The notes under the pieces were generated by a model. It did not search any database. It saw only the letters and a program-made list of their open reading frames with translations, and was not told where the DNA came from. DNA of 64,000 bases from Affinundibacterium baiyunense (lineage in GTDB: Bacteria > Pseudomonadota > Gammaproteobacteria > Burkholderiales > Burkholderiaceae_D), in assembly GCF_018139645.1 (NCBI RefSeq), contig NZ_JAGSPM010000004.1, positions 248,001 to 312,000 of the forward strand, in the 5' to 3' direction. Shown one piece after another: positions 37,540-45,516 of the stretch. Positions within the stretch are counted from its first letter, which is position 1, and the number at the start of each line of letters is the position of its first letter. Both the position numbers and the translations under genes were made by a program.

Positions 37540-38028
37540 CTAGTAACGCAAAACGGTATAAGTCGGTGCAGCATTTTTATTTAAATGGACGACAATTAAA
37601 CGATCGTACTCATCGTCGGCAACAGTCTTTGCATTTTGTATTCCCAATCCTTGCAAGATATCAAGCAAGGTATTCGAATGCCCTACTACCAAGGTATTTA
37701 CCTCTGTCGAAGCTATTTGTTTTCCAAAAGCACGTGATTCCTTGGCGGCGTATTGGTTAAGGCTGAGTTGTGCGCTTTGCGCCAATGGTGCTGCGGTCAT
37801 TTGAGTGCGTTGAAATTCGGTCACATAGATACGTTTGACTTCTGCATCACGCAAGATATTGGCCAGATTTAATGCCCTTTGTTTGCCCTGCGCACTCAAT
37901 TCAGGATCGCGACTCTCATCGACTTTCTCGCCATGTCGCACCATAAAAATTGTTTGAAACGCCCACGCTTGCGCGCTCAACAAACTCAAAGCAAGCCACA
38001 TAGCCCAATATATTTTTTTCATGCTCAT
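37540..38028 (-). CDS. Exported SixA-like histidine phosphatase
   Basis: 162 residues with a signal peptide ending near AWA (MSMKKIYWAMWLALSLLSAQAWA, split here as a description of residues 1-23). The phosphatase signature is FMVRHGEKVDESRDPELSAQGKQRA with the catalytic RHG His, and the second His is in VVGHSNTLLDIL. It belongs to the histidine-phosphatase (phosphoglycerate-mutase-like) superfamily. Export suggests it does not act on phosphorelay proteins. The substrate is unknown. Confidence 0.87.
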   Translation of the reverse strand: MSMKKIYWAMWLALSLLSAQAWAFQTIFMVRHGEKVDESRDPELSAQGKQRALNLANILRDAEVKRIYVTEFQRTQMTAAPLAQSAQLSLNQYAAKESRAFGKQIASTEVNTLVVGHSNTLLDILQGLGIQNAKTVADDEYDRLIVVHLNKNAAPTYTVLRY

Positions 38029-38089
38029 GTCCTGTATCTAAAATTTCCACTCATTCAAACGCTTCAATTTGACCATGCCATTACGACTC

Positions 38090-38734
38090 TTATTCCTTAA
38101 ACTCCCACTTCTTCCAATTTGCCAACACTGCATTTGGATATTCTGCACGCCCGCGACTACCGTTATATCGCCCTAATGCCAAAAACAAATTGCCACCTTC
38201 CATGTCGATGTACATACGAAGAATCGAACAACCATAGCGCAAATTGGTTTGCATTTGAAACAGTTTTTTAGGATCACCATCACCAATCACGCGCGACCAA
38301 AATGGCATCACTTGCATATATCCGCGAGCACCGACAATCGAAACCGCATATTTTTTAAATCCAGACTCGACTTGCATCAGACCCAACACCAAGCCGGTAT
38401 CCAAACCGGCCCGCTTTGATTCGTACCACACTGTTTCTAGAAATTCGATACGCGTCTGCTTATCTGGCATACGACGTTTTAAGCGATCCGACATCTCACC
38501 CAACCAGTGCAAGTATTTAATACGGTCTTCAATTCGCTCGAATGTCGGTTTGGGCGGATTTGGGTCTGCCACCAGTTTTGCTAATGCCAATCTGACAGAA
38601 TCCGCAATTGCTTCTTCTTTCTGATTTCCCGCAACGGCGACTTGGGTCAAGCCAAACAGCAGAACAAAAAAACAAACGCGAGTTTGTTTCTTGAATAAAC
38701 AAACTCGCGTTCTCACTACTTTCAACAAATTCAT
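38090..38734 (-). CDS. Lytic transglycosylase
   Basis: 215 residues from ATG 38734 (a TTG two codons earlier is possible). Signal peptide-like N terminus (CFFVLLFGLTQVAVA), then an SLT domain: GLVLGLMQVESGFKKYAVS with the catalytic Glu, GARGYMQVMPFW, and LALGRYNGSRGR. It cleaves the glycan strands of peptidoglycan in the periplasm. The gene starts 8 bp after proS ends, but its own first 20 codons contain a terminator-shaped hairpin (38676-38710), so transcripts arriving from proS may stop before the coding region is finished. No start codon follows the hairpin until well into the conserved protein. Confidence 0.88.
   Translation of the reverse strand: MNLLKVVRTRVCLFKKQTRVCFFVLLFGLTQVAVAGNQKEEAIADSVRLALAKLVADPNPPKPTFERIEDRIKYLHWLGEMSDRLKRRMPDKQTRIEFLETVWYESKRAGLDTGLVLGLMQVESGFKKYAVSIVGARGYMQVMPFWSRVIGDGDPKKLFQMQTNLRYGCSILRMYIDMEGGNLFLALGRYNGSRGRAEYPNAVLANWKKWEFKE
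38676..38710 (-). terminator. Terminator-like hairpin inside the lytic transglycosylase gene
   Basis: A perfect 14-bp stem (38676-38689 with 38697-38710) and a 7-nt loop. On the minus strand it is followed by TTTGTTTTTTTGTT. It has the form of an intrinsic terminator just after proS, yet it lies in codons about 9-20 of the next gene. Confidence 0.75.
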
Positions 38735-38741
38735 GCGCAAC

Positions 38742-40478
38742 TTACTTCATCTGCAGTTTAGCCGTGAGGAAATTGAACATCTCAGTCGCTGCGACATTGC
38801 TTGCCTCTGCATCGCGACGACCTTTGTATTCTAAATTGCCTTCTTTTAAACCACGATCTCCAATCACAACACGGTGCGGTACGCCGATCAATTCCCAATC
38901 CGCAAACATCGAACCCGGACGCAAATCACGGTCATCCAACAATACATCAACGCCAGCAGCTAATAAATCAGCGTAGAGTTTTTCTGCTTGCTCTTTAACT
39001 GCAGGACTCTTTTCCATTCCCATAGGGCAAATGACAACTTCGAACGGCGCAATCGCTGTTGGCCAAATGATGCCTTTGTCATCAAAATTTTGTTCAATTG
39101 CAGCACCCAAGATACGCGTGATACCAATACCGTAGCACCCCATTTGCAGCGTTTGTGGCTTGCCATTTTCATCGAGGAAAGTCGCTTTCATCGCTTCGGA
39201 ATAGCTAGTCCCTAATTGGAACACGTGACCAACTTCAATACCGCGCTGGATCGCCAACACGCCTTTGCCATCTGGCGACGGATCACCGGCAACCACATTG
39301 CGTAAATCAGCGACCATAGGTTCAGGCAAATCACGCCCCCAATTTGCGCCAGTGAAGTGGAAATCTTCCTCGTTCGCGCCACAGACAAAATCGCCCATCA
39401 TCGCCACGGTGCGATCCGCCACTACTTTCACTGGCAACTTGGTGTTCACTGGGCCGAGATAACCTGGCTTAGTCCCAAAGTGTTCAAGGATTTCTTCTTC
39501 GGTCGCAAAACGATAGTTCGCCAAACCCGGCACTTTGCTCGCTTTGATTTCATTCAATTCATGATCACCGCGTAACAATAACAACCAGACTTGTTTTGTA
39601 ACGTTGTCTTTCTCTTCGGTTTCTACCGTCAAGACAATCGACTTGACCGTGTTTTGCAAAGGAATATTCAATAATTCGGCAACGTCTTCACACTTCGCTT
39701 TGCCTGGGGTTGTCGTTTTCGTTAAAGCTTGTGTTGCCGCTTGGCGCTCGCTGTATAACGACAAAGCTTCTGCGGCTTCCATGTTCGCTGCGTAATCGGA
39801 CGTTGGGCAATACACCAAAGCATCTTCACCCGTTTCGGCAATCACGTGGAACTCATGCGAACCAGTTCCGCCAATCGCACCGTTATCAGCAGCTACTGCA
39901 CGGAACTGCAAACCGAAGCGATTAAAGATGCGGATATAAGCGTCATACATGGTTTGATAAGATTTTTTCAAGCCATCCAAATCACGGTCAAAAGAATAAG
40001 CGTCTTTCATCGTGAACTCACGACCGCGCATCAAACCGAAGCGTGGGCGGCGTTCATCGCGGAATTTCGTTTGGATGTGATAGAAGTTAATCGGCAACTG
40101 GCGATATGACTTCAATTCTGAACGGACAACGTCGGTAATCACTTCTTCTGAGGTCGGTTGAATCGCAAATTCACGTCCATGACGATCTTTCACACGCAAG
40201 AGTTCAGGGCCCATCTTGTCCCAACGACCAGTCTCTTGCCACAACTCAGCTGGTTGTACCACGGGCATCAACATTTCAATCGCACCAGAACGATCCATCT
40301 CTTCTCGCACAATTTTTTCCACTTTACGAATCACGCGCAAACCCATGGGCATGTAGTTATAAATCCCGGAGCCGAGACGTTTAATCATCCCAGCGCGCAT
40401 CATTAATTTGTGGCTGACGATTTCAGCATCAGCAGGAGCATCTTTTAAAGTAGAAATAAAAAACCGTGTGGCACGCAT
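38742..40478 (-). CDS. proS: Prolyl-tRNA synthetase
   Basis: 578 residues, bacterial-type ProRS with the editing domain. Class II motifs are visible: motif 1 region ([30 protein letters not shown] is within 30-60), motif 2 with [17 protein letters not shown], motif 3 [13 protein letters not shown]. The INS/YbaK-like editing insertion occupies about 225-400 ([27 protein letters not shown]). The C-terminal anticodon-binding domain follows. Charges tRNA-Pro. A 500-bp divergent region separates it from rppH. Confidence 0.97.
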   Translation of the reverse strand: MRATRFFISTLKDAPADAEIVSHKLMMRAGMIKRLGSGIYNYMPMGLRVIRKVEKIVREEMDRSGAIEMLMPVVQPAELWQETGRWDKMGPELLRVKDRHGREFAIQPTSEEVITDVVRSELKSYRQLPINFYHIQTKFRDERRPRFGLMRGREFTMKDAYSFDRDLDGLKKSYQTMYDAYIRIFNRFGLQFRAVAADNGAIGGTGSHEFHVIAETGEDALVYCPTSDYAANMEAAEALSLYSERQAATQALTKTTTPGKAKCEDVAELLNIPLQNTVKSIVLTVETEEKDNVTKQVWLLLLRGDHELNEIKASKVPGLANYRFATEEEILEHFGTKPGYLGPVNTKLPVKVVADRTVAMMGDFVCGANEEDFHFTGANWGRDLPEPMVADLRNVVAGDPSPDGKGVLAIQRGIEVGHVFQLGTSYSEAMKATFLDENGKPQTLQMGCYGIGITRILGAAIEQNFDDKGIIWPTAIAPFEVVICPMGMEKSPAVKEQAEKLYADLLAAGVDVLLDDRDLRPGSMFADWELIGVPHRVVIGDRGLKEGNLEYKGRRDAEASNVAATEMFNFLTAKLQMK

Positions 40479-40942
40479 GAATTGTTTCTTTTCAATAATT
40501 GAGGTTTAGGAATAGCTTCAAACTAGGATCAAACTAAACAAAATCGTAGCGCCTTGAGCAGACTTCCGACATTGGATTTTTTGAAACAACAACGCAGGAA
40601 CTTTTTTGTTGAAGTCCTAGGTTATAATCAGCTCAATTTTAAAGGATATGCTGGCTCATGCGCTCACTCTTTGCATTTTTGATGATGGTTTCGACGGCTT
40701 AATTGCATTTTTTTCGTCTGAACTGGTGTTTTGATCGGAATTTTCGGCAAATCTCCAAGTTTTCAGCTAAAAAAACTTCGCCTCTCAAAATAAAGAATGT
40801 GCCCTGACCACGTTTGGGAATACTTGATCATTTGTTTAGGGACACAAAAAATTTCGCCGATATTGACCGAAGCGGATTTTTTACAGACATAGTTTTACTA
40901 TTGAATTAATCAGATAAAACGCGCTCATCCTGAACAGATATT
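40479..40942. other. Divergent region between proS and rppH with a promoter-like leader
   Basis: About 460 bp without a conserved gene. A TATAAT hexamer (40623-40628) is followed by AAAGGAT and two short frames: ATG 40648-40734 (28 codons) and ATG 40658-40702 (14 codons, MRSLFAFLMMVSTA). Either could be a leader peptide, or the transcript could be a small RNA. No other gene was found. Confidence 0.35.
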
Positions 40943-40964
40943 AATTATTTCCCAAGAAATAATT
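40943..40964 (+). promoter_or_regulatory. Hairpin in front of the rppH Shine-Dalgarno
   Basis: Perfect 9-bp inverted repeat (AATTATTTC, CCAA loop, GAAATAATT) immediately followed by the G-rich ribosome-binding site GGGG (40965-40968) and the rppH ATG at 40976. An alternative pairing CCCAA (40951) with TTGGG (40963) would cover the G-rich site, so the leader can switch between open and closed forms. Confidence 0.55.
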
Positions 40965-40975
40965 GGGGTTATACC

Positions 40976-41638
40976 ATGTTGGATCGTGAAGGCTTTAGGC
41001 CTAACGTAGGCATAATTATGCTGAACGCCAATAATGAAGTCTGGTGGGGTAAACGGGTGCGCGAGCATTCTTGGCAGTTTCCACAAGGCGGCATTAAATA
41101 CGGCGAATCGCCGGAACAAGCCATGTTCCGCGAGCTTGAAGAAGAAACTGGCTTGCTTCCTGAGCATGTCAAGATCTTGGGGCGCACCCGAGACTGGCTG
41201 CGCTATGAAGTGCCAGATCACTTTATCAAACGTGAAATCCGTGGTCATTATCGCGGGCAAAAACAAATTTGGTTTTTATTGCGCATGGTTGGACGCGATT
41301 GCGATGTTAATTTGCGCGCAAGCACGCATCCTGAATTTGACGCTTGGCGTTGGCATGATTATTGGGTGCCGCTCGATACGGTGATTGAATTTAAGCGTGG
41401 CGTGTATCAAATGGCATTGCAAGAGCTATCTCGCTTCATTCATCGTCAAGATGGACAACGCAAGCCCTATCATCACAAACGCCGACATCAAGAAAACAAA
41501 GTAGATGCTAGCCAAGCGAATGTGGGCACAGTTATTCAAACGAATATCGAAATCCAAGTCGAACTGCAATTGACGAGTGGAACAGAAACACCTAAAACAC
41601 CTAACACAGCGATAGACTCACCAAAAACCGAAAGCTGA
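40976..41638 (+). CDS. rppH: RNA pyrophosphohydrolase
   Basis: 220 residues. NUDIX box [23 protein letters not shown] in the expected place after [19 protein letters not shown]. Start [17 protein letters not shown] is diagnostic for RppH. It removes pyrophosphate from mRNA 5' ends and so triggers decay. The protein carries a C-terminal extension (about 160-220, His/Lys/Gln/Thr-rich), common in Burkholderiales and likely disordered. Followed at 2 bp by the CNP1-like gene, a conserved neighbour. Confidence 0.96.
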   Translation: MLDREGFRPNVGIIMLNANNEVWWGKRVREHSWQFPQGGIKYGESPEQAMFRELEEETGLLPEHVKILGRTRDWLRYEVPDHFIKREIRGHYRGQKQIWFLLRMVGRDCDVNLRASTHPEFDAWRWHDYWVPLDTVIEFKRGVYQMALQELSRFIHRQDGQRKPYHHKRRHQENKVDASQANVGTVIQTNIEIQVELQLTSGTETPKTPNTAIDSPKTES

Positions 41639-41640
41639 TT

Positions 41641-42189
41641 ATGTACGCACGCACAAACACCACAACTTTCCAGCTTGATTTTAAGAAGCTCTTACGTTTC
41701 TGCGGTTTGTGCTTGTGCGTTTCTGTCGCTACGACTACTTATGCGCAGGATGAAGAAGATAAAGTAGTCAAACTGTGGGCGGATAGTCCTGTAATACTGC
41801 CAGCTGCGCCGCAATCAGAAAATCTCTTACGCTTCTACAGTAATGCCAATCAGGTTTTCTTCATCGATAGCGAATCGATTAGCATCGTGACCGATGGCAG
41901 TATACGATTTACGCTGGTATCCAACAGTCAAGCAGGAGCCAAGAATATCAGCTACGAGGGCTTGCGCTGTGATACCAACCAAAAACGCTTATTCGCATTT
42001 GGTCGCGCCGACGGCAGTTGGTCAAATTCTCGTCGCAACGAATGGGATAGCTTCAACAACAAAGGTGTCAACCAACATCACAGTAGTCTAGCTTGGGACT
42101 TTATATGCGAAGGCGGTAGTGTTGCAGGAAACGTCGACAAGATCATTCAACGTATTCGGCAAAATCAATCATTGCGACAGTTTCATTAA
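41641..42189 (+). CDS. CNP1-like family exported protein
   Basis: 182 residues. Signal peptide (about 20-36; LCLCVSVATTTYAQ), then a domain matching the CNP1-like family (PF08750): YEGLRCDTNQKRLFAFGRADG, WDFICEGG with paired Cys, and RFYSNANQVFFIDSESISI. Function unknown. It is 2 bp downstream of rppH and almost certainly in the same transcript. Confidence 0.88.
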   Translation: MYARTNTTTFQLDFKKLLRFCGLCLCVSVATTTYAQDEEDKVVKLWADSPVILPAAPQSENLLRFYSNANQVFFIDSESISIVTDGSIRFTLVSNSQAGAKNISYEGLRCDTNQKRLFAFGRADGSWSNSRRNEWDSFNNKGVNQHHSSLAWDFICEGGSVAGNVDKIIQRIRQNQSLRQFH

Positions 42190-42266
42190 GACTATCTAAC
42201 AAAAGCGCCGATACTCGCGTGAATCCTGATACTGAGCACATTTACGCAGTCTTACTCCTTAATCTA

Positions 42267-42866
42267 TTACTCCCTAATCGCCTCAATCGCAAAACGCAGC
42301 GTCACCTCATCGCTCACAAACGGCGCATAACGACCTAAACCAAATTCGCTACGCAAGATTTTTGCGTAGCCATTTGCGCCACATGCTGTTTTAAAATAAA
42401 GCGGCATAAAACGACAGTGGAAATGCGTAAGTTCAAATCGCACTTTTTTGCGCGTTCCCTTGATAGTCAAATCGCCCTCGATGGCAATTACCTTATTGGC
42501 ATCATCAAACACCAAATTCTCGGATTTGAATTGAATATTAGGGTAGACGTCCGTCTCAAAAAAGCTAGCGGAGCGCAACGCCGTATCAAACAAGCTGGTA
42601 CCCGTGCTGACCGAGTTCGCATCAATAAGCAAATCGACTTTGCCGACGCGCTTTTCCTCATCCAATTCAATCGAACCCGAATTCTTATCGAAACGCCCTT
42701 GCTGCACTGATAGACCCCAGTGCATGTATTCAAATATCGAATAGGTATGCGTGCTATCAATCACATACCGGTCTGCGGCGTTCGCCAAATGACTGCCAGC
42801 ACAAATGACGCAAGCGACGACAAAAGCTAGCAGGTTGCGCACAAGACTCTGGCAATTTGGTTTCAT
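42267..42866 (-). CDS. YceI-family exported lipid-binding protein
   Basis: 199 residues with a signal peptide (CVICAGSHLANA). Lipocalin-like YceI barrel: YVIDSTHTYSIFEYMHWG, QGRFDKNSGSIELDEE, FETDVYPNIQFKSE and IKGTRKKVRFELTHF. YceI proteins bind isoprenoid chains in the periplasm. A Cys/His-containing HCRFMPLYFKTACGANG loop is present. Convergent with the CNP1-like gene. Confidence 0.92.
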   Translation of the reverse strand: MKPNCQSLVRNLLAFVVACVICAGSHLANAADRYVIDSTHTYSIFEYMHWGLSVQQGRFDKNSGSIELDEEKRVGKVDLLIDANSVSTGTSLFDTALRSASFFETDVYPNIQFKSENLVFDDANKVIAIEGDLTIKGTRKKVRFELTHFHCRFMPLYFKTACGANGYAKILRSEFGLGRYAPFVSDEVTLRFAIEAIRE

Positions 42867-43019
42867 GTTTTAGCTTTCATTCTGCTTTAAAAGAATTTCA
42901 ATCTAACATAAATAGGAAATACTTGAGGCAAACTCGCGCCTTTCAAATCGGGTCACAAAACCAAGTGATTACAGACTACAATCAACAACTTCGACCAATG
43001 ACAACGTGAATCACCAACC

Positions 43020-43391
43020 ATGCGCTTAGTCTATTTCTTGCCCTTCCTTGTTACGCTTTGCTCATCAGTAGTGAGCAAGGCAACGCAGACTCCGACAACC
43101 ACACGTACCGAAATTCAAGTTCTTCTGAAAAGATTGCTGGACTCTGGCTGCCAATTCAACCGCAATGGCAGTTGGTATTCGGGCGCTGAGGCACAAACCC
43201 ACTTGAGCAAAAAACTCGATTACCTAGAAAGAAAAAACATGCTCAAGTCGACCGAAGACTTCATCAAACTAGGCGCTTCAACCAGTAGTTATAGCGGCAA
43301 AGCTTATTTAGTGAAGTGTGGTAATACGCACGCGGTCGAGAGTAAATTATGGTTGAGCGAGCAATTAAGAATTTTGCGCGAATCTAAATAA
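43020..43391 (+). CDS. DUF5329-like exported protein
   Basis: 123 residues with a signal peptide (MRLVYFLPFLVTLCSSVVSKA). The core LLDSGCQFNRNGSWYSGAEA, HLSKKLDYLERK, ASTSSYSGKAYLVKCG matches what I recall of DUF5329. Two Cys (GCQF, VKCG) may form a disulfide. Function unknown. Next to a small tyrosine phosphatase gene on the same strand. Confidence 0.8.
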   Translation: MRLVYFLPFLVTLCSSVVSKATQTPTTTRTEIQVLLKRLLDSGCQFNRNGSWYSGAEAQTHLSKKLDYLERKNMLKSTEDFIKLGASTSSYSGKAYLVKCGNTHAVESKLWLSEQLRILRESK

Positions 43392-43479
43392 CTGACCTTA
43401 AGAGAAGAACTTTACGAAGCACAAGCATAGAAAAATAATGACATTAATCATCTGTATCAAAAATCTGATTTAAAGAAAA

Positions 43480-43803
43480 ATGAAACGAGCGCTCTTTATT
43501 TGCACCCAAAACCGACTCCGCAGCCCGACAGCGGAACAAGTTTTCGCGTCTTGGCCAGACGTGGAAACAGACTCCGCTGGCTTAGGTAACGATGCGACGA
43601 CCCCACTCTCCTCGGAACAAATTGCCTGGGCGACGATCATCTTCGTCATGGAGAAAACGCATCGCAATAAATTGTCAAAGAAGTTCAGATCGTATCTAAG
43701 CAATAAGCGGATTATTTGTTTGGATATTCCTGATGAATATGAGTATATGGATCCGGTGTTGATTACTATTTTAAAGGCTAAGGTGGGGAAGTTTTTGGTT
43801 TAA
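43480..43803 (+). CDS. Small protein tyrosine phosphatase-like protein
   Basis: 107 residues. The N-terminal P-loop CTQNRLRSP fits C-X5-R-S of low-molecular-weight tyrosine phosphatases. FVMEKTHRNKL and LDIPDEYEYMDP (general-acid Asp region) match the compact COG4551-type family, so its length is normal, not a truncation. Cytosolic, substrate unknown. The repeat element starting at 43849 follows 45 bp after its stop codon. Confidence 0.85.
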   Translation: MKRALFICTQNRLRSPTAEQVFASWPDVETDSAGLGNDATTPLSSEQIAWATIIFVMEKTHRNKLSKKFRSYLSNKRIICLDIPDEYEYMDPVLITILKAKVGKFLV

Positions 43804-43848
43804 GTTGTTAGTGCTCTTATTCGCTTTTTCACTTGCTCATCATTCACA

Positions 43849-44072
43849 GGTCGGGAGTGGCCCGACAGCCAATTACCTTTTTTGCTTCGCCAAAAAAGGT
43901 AATCCAAAAAAGGCGACCGTAGACTCGCCCCTGCGGGGTGCTTACGCTACGCTTCAGCATAATTTGTGCTTCACAAAAAATGGGAAAGTGTTGAAACTCG
44001 CCTTCGGCTCAAACAACAACACTTTCTTATCCATTTTCTGTGAAGCACAAATTACATCGTCTCAAACGGGGG
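43849..44072 (-). repeat. Structured intergenic repeat, copy A
   Basis: 224 bp, inverted relative to copies B and C. Nearly identical to copy C (56318-56536). It contains four hairpins. The largest has a 16-bp outer stem (TAATTTGTGCTTCACA at 43960-43975 with its complement at 44039-44054) enclosing AAAATGG/CCATTTT-type and AAAGTGTTG/CAACACTTT stems with a GCC-GAA-GGC tip. A second tip is CCCC-GCA-GGGG. A third is the ATTACCTTTTTT stem with a GC-GAA-GC tip. A fourth is GTCGGG/CCCGAC at the outer end. No reading frame is conserved among the copies. Confidence 0.9.
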
Positions 44073-44176
44073 TAAGTCAAAAGAAAATTCAAAAACAACG
44101 ACCATCAACTGCTAATCGAAAAAATCAAAGTCCGTTGATACTATGATCTCTCTCTGCTACGCCTCGATGCGTGAAT

Positions 44177-44253
44177 CGTCATTCCCACGAAGGTGGGAAT
44201 CCAGTGACTTAAAAGCCTAACGTCACTGGATCCCTGCCTACGCAGGGATGACG
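44177..44253 (+). repeat. dRS3-like paired hairpin repeat, copy 1
   Basis: 77 bp made of two 20-nt hairpins, 44181-44200 (ATTCCC, 8 nt, GGGAAT) and 44230-44249 (ATCCCTGCC/TACGCAGGGAT), bounded by CGTC and GACG. The first matches the neisserial dRS3 pattern ATTCCC-N8-GGGAAT (recalled, not searched). An inverted copy lies at 47359-47435. Confidence 0.88.
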
Positions 44254-44354
44254 CCTCGATTTTTCTAGCCTAATTGAATCAATTTACGATCGATACTGTT
44301 TGATTTGCTGTTGTTTTTGACTTTGCTTTTGACTTTCACCCACTTCTGACACTG

Positions 44355-44544
44355 CCAATTGTGCAGGACAGAAAATGGAAAAAGAAAGCTTCGTTGTTTG
44401 AGCCGAAGGCGAGTTTCGAAGCTTTCCCATTTTTTGTCTTGCATAATTGGGAAGCCGAAGGCCAGTGGCAGCGTGGTCGCCTTTCTTTGCTTACTTTCTT
44501 TGGCGAAGCAAAGAAAGTGAGTGGCTGTCGGGCCACTCCCGACC
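44355..44544 (+). repeat. Structured intergenic repeat, copy B (diverged)
   Basis: 190 bp, same orientation as copy C and inverted relative to copy A. Sequence diverges from A and C, but the hairpins are kept by paired changes: CCAATTGTGC/GCATAATTGG, AAAGCTTCG/CGAAGCTTT, CTTACTTTCTTT/AAAGAAAGTGAG. The tips GCC-GAA-GGC and GC-GAA-GC are shared. It ends with the same GTCGGG/CCCGAC hairpin. Confidence 0.88.
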
Positions 44545-44619
44545 TACCAACGATGAGACTGTTTGTGAGCAAATATTCTTATTAAAATTCGAGGCCTGCT
44601 CACAATTAATCGGCTCAGA

Positions 44620-44648
44620 GCGTGGGCAAGAAGGCCTGCCCACCCTAC
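44620..44648 (-). repeat. REP-like short hairpin (GTAGGGTGGGCA type)
   Basis: GTGGGCA/TGCCCAC stem with an 8-nt loop, flanked by CCTAC. On the minus strand it begins GTAGGGTGGGCA, like the REP-type element at 50229-50250 (GTAGGGCGGGT). Short intergenic hairpins of this form are common in proteobacteria. Confidence 0.6.
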
Positions 44649-44754
44649 TAAACTGAGCTAAATTGACCAACAGTAATTGACTTGTGACGCACGTACGATT
44701 AGGCTGCGCTAATTGCATCTTATTTGCAGTGCCAATAAGAAATCTGAGTTACAC

Positions 44755-45015
44755 ATGATTCAATTAAGCTATACACTTTTTGTACTAGTTATCATTTATC
44801 AGATATTTGTATCCTTTCTTATTTATCGTGCAGAGGAATATGAGAGAGCGCAACGACTGGTTCAAATCACCTTAATTTGGTTCATCCCAATTGTGACAGC
44901 ATTTGTACTCCATTCTTTTTTACGCAATCAGCGCAAAACCTCTCAGGTTAAAATCAATAATGTAAGCACGCAAGATCAAAACGTTGTTCTGGGCTATGGA
45001 GACATAAAAGATTAA
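44755..45015 (+). CDS. Small two-helix membrane protein, hypothetical
   Basis: 86 residues from ATG 44755. A TTG at 44713 would add 14 unlikely residues. Two hydrophobic segments (LFVLVIIYQIFVSFLIY, LIWFIPIVTAFVLHSFL) then a polar tail. Not recognised. The arrangement resembles phospholipase-D-nuclease-N-like/PLDc_N small membrane proteins (two helices with WFIPI), which is a guess. It lies just after the repeat nest. Confidence 0.6.
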   Translation: MIQLSYTLFVLVIIYQIFVSFLIYRAEEYERAQRLVQITLIWFIPIVTAFVLHSFLRNQRKTSQVKINNVSTQDQNVVLGYGDIKD

Positions 45016-45121
45016 GAGCGCCAGTAGCATTTAATTCAATGCGTCCAGTCACGCTGAGCTAATTGCACCTGTAACTTCACACAAAATAAATCAAATAGAA
45101 AACTTAGACTTTGTAATAAAT

Positions 45122-45436
45122 ATGAGTTCCAAAAATAAAATTGACATCATCGGCACTTGGATAGATCAACAGGAAACCTTATCTTGTATTGAATACACTA
45201 TCAGCGAAACAAAAAATGGCTATTCAGTGGCAGCAATAGATTCCTATGATTCTGAAAAAGGTGATGTCCTTAAAATCAATTGGAATGCTGAAACATTAAC
45301 GCTTGATTTTTGTTGCTATTGGCCATCTACGGGAAGATTCAGCATTTGTAAATTTAAGCAATTTTCTGACGATAAATTGGAATTCACATATACACACACA
45401 GATCGCGAGATATTAGTTAGAAAACCTACTTCGTAG
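45122..45436 (+). CDS. Hypothetical protein, beta-rich
   Basis: 104 residues, no family recognised. Alternating hydrophobic strands (DIIGTWIDQQETLSCIEYTI, NGYSVAAIDSY, DVLKINWNAETLTLDFCCYW, KLEFTYTHTDREIL) suggest a small lipocalin-like or calycin beta-barrel. No signal peptide. It is followed by a terminator shared with pntB. Confidence 0.65.
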   Translation: MSSKNKIDIIGTWIDQQETLSCIEYTISETKNGYSVAAIDSYDSEKGDVLKINWNAETLTLDFCCYWPSTGRFSICKFKQFSDDKLEFTYTHTDREILVRKPTS

Positions 45437-45449
45437 AACACGAAATAAC

Positions 45450-45487
45450 AAAAAGCCCGCAAAATTCAAAGATCATGCGGGCTTTTT
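45450..45487. terminator. Bidirectional intrinsic terminator
   Basis: AAAAAGCCCGCA pairs with TGCGGGCTTTTT around a 14-nt loop, between the hypothetical gene (+) and pntB (-). Confidence 0.93.
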
Positions 45488-45516
45488 CACAAGCAGTCAA
45501 AACATAAAAAAGCTGA

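Noticed and set aside
43480-43803. Tyrosine phosphatase as a truncated gene (107 residues)
   Set aside because: The compact family normally has about this length and all motifs are present, so it is complete.
43805-44146. Open frame of 113 codons across copy A
   Set aside because: It runs through the hairpin repeat and is not shared by copies B and C in an equivalent frame.
44336-44656. Open frames of 69-78 codons over copy B on both strands
   Set aside because: They come from the repeat's hairpin sequence and have no homology signal I recognise.
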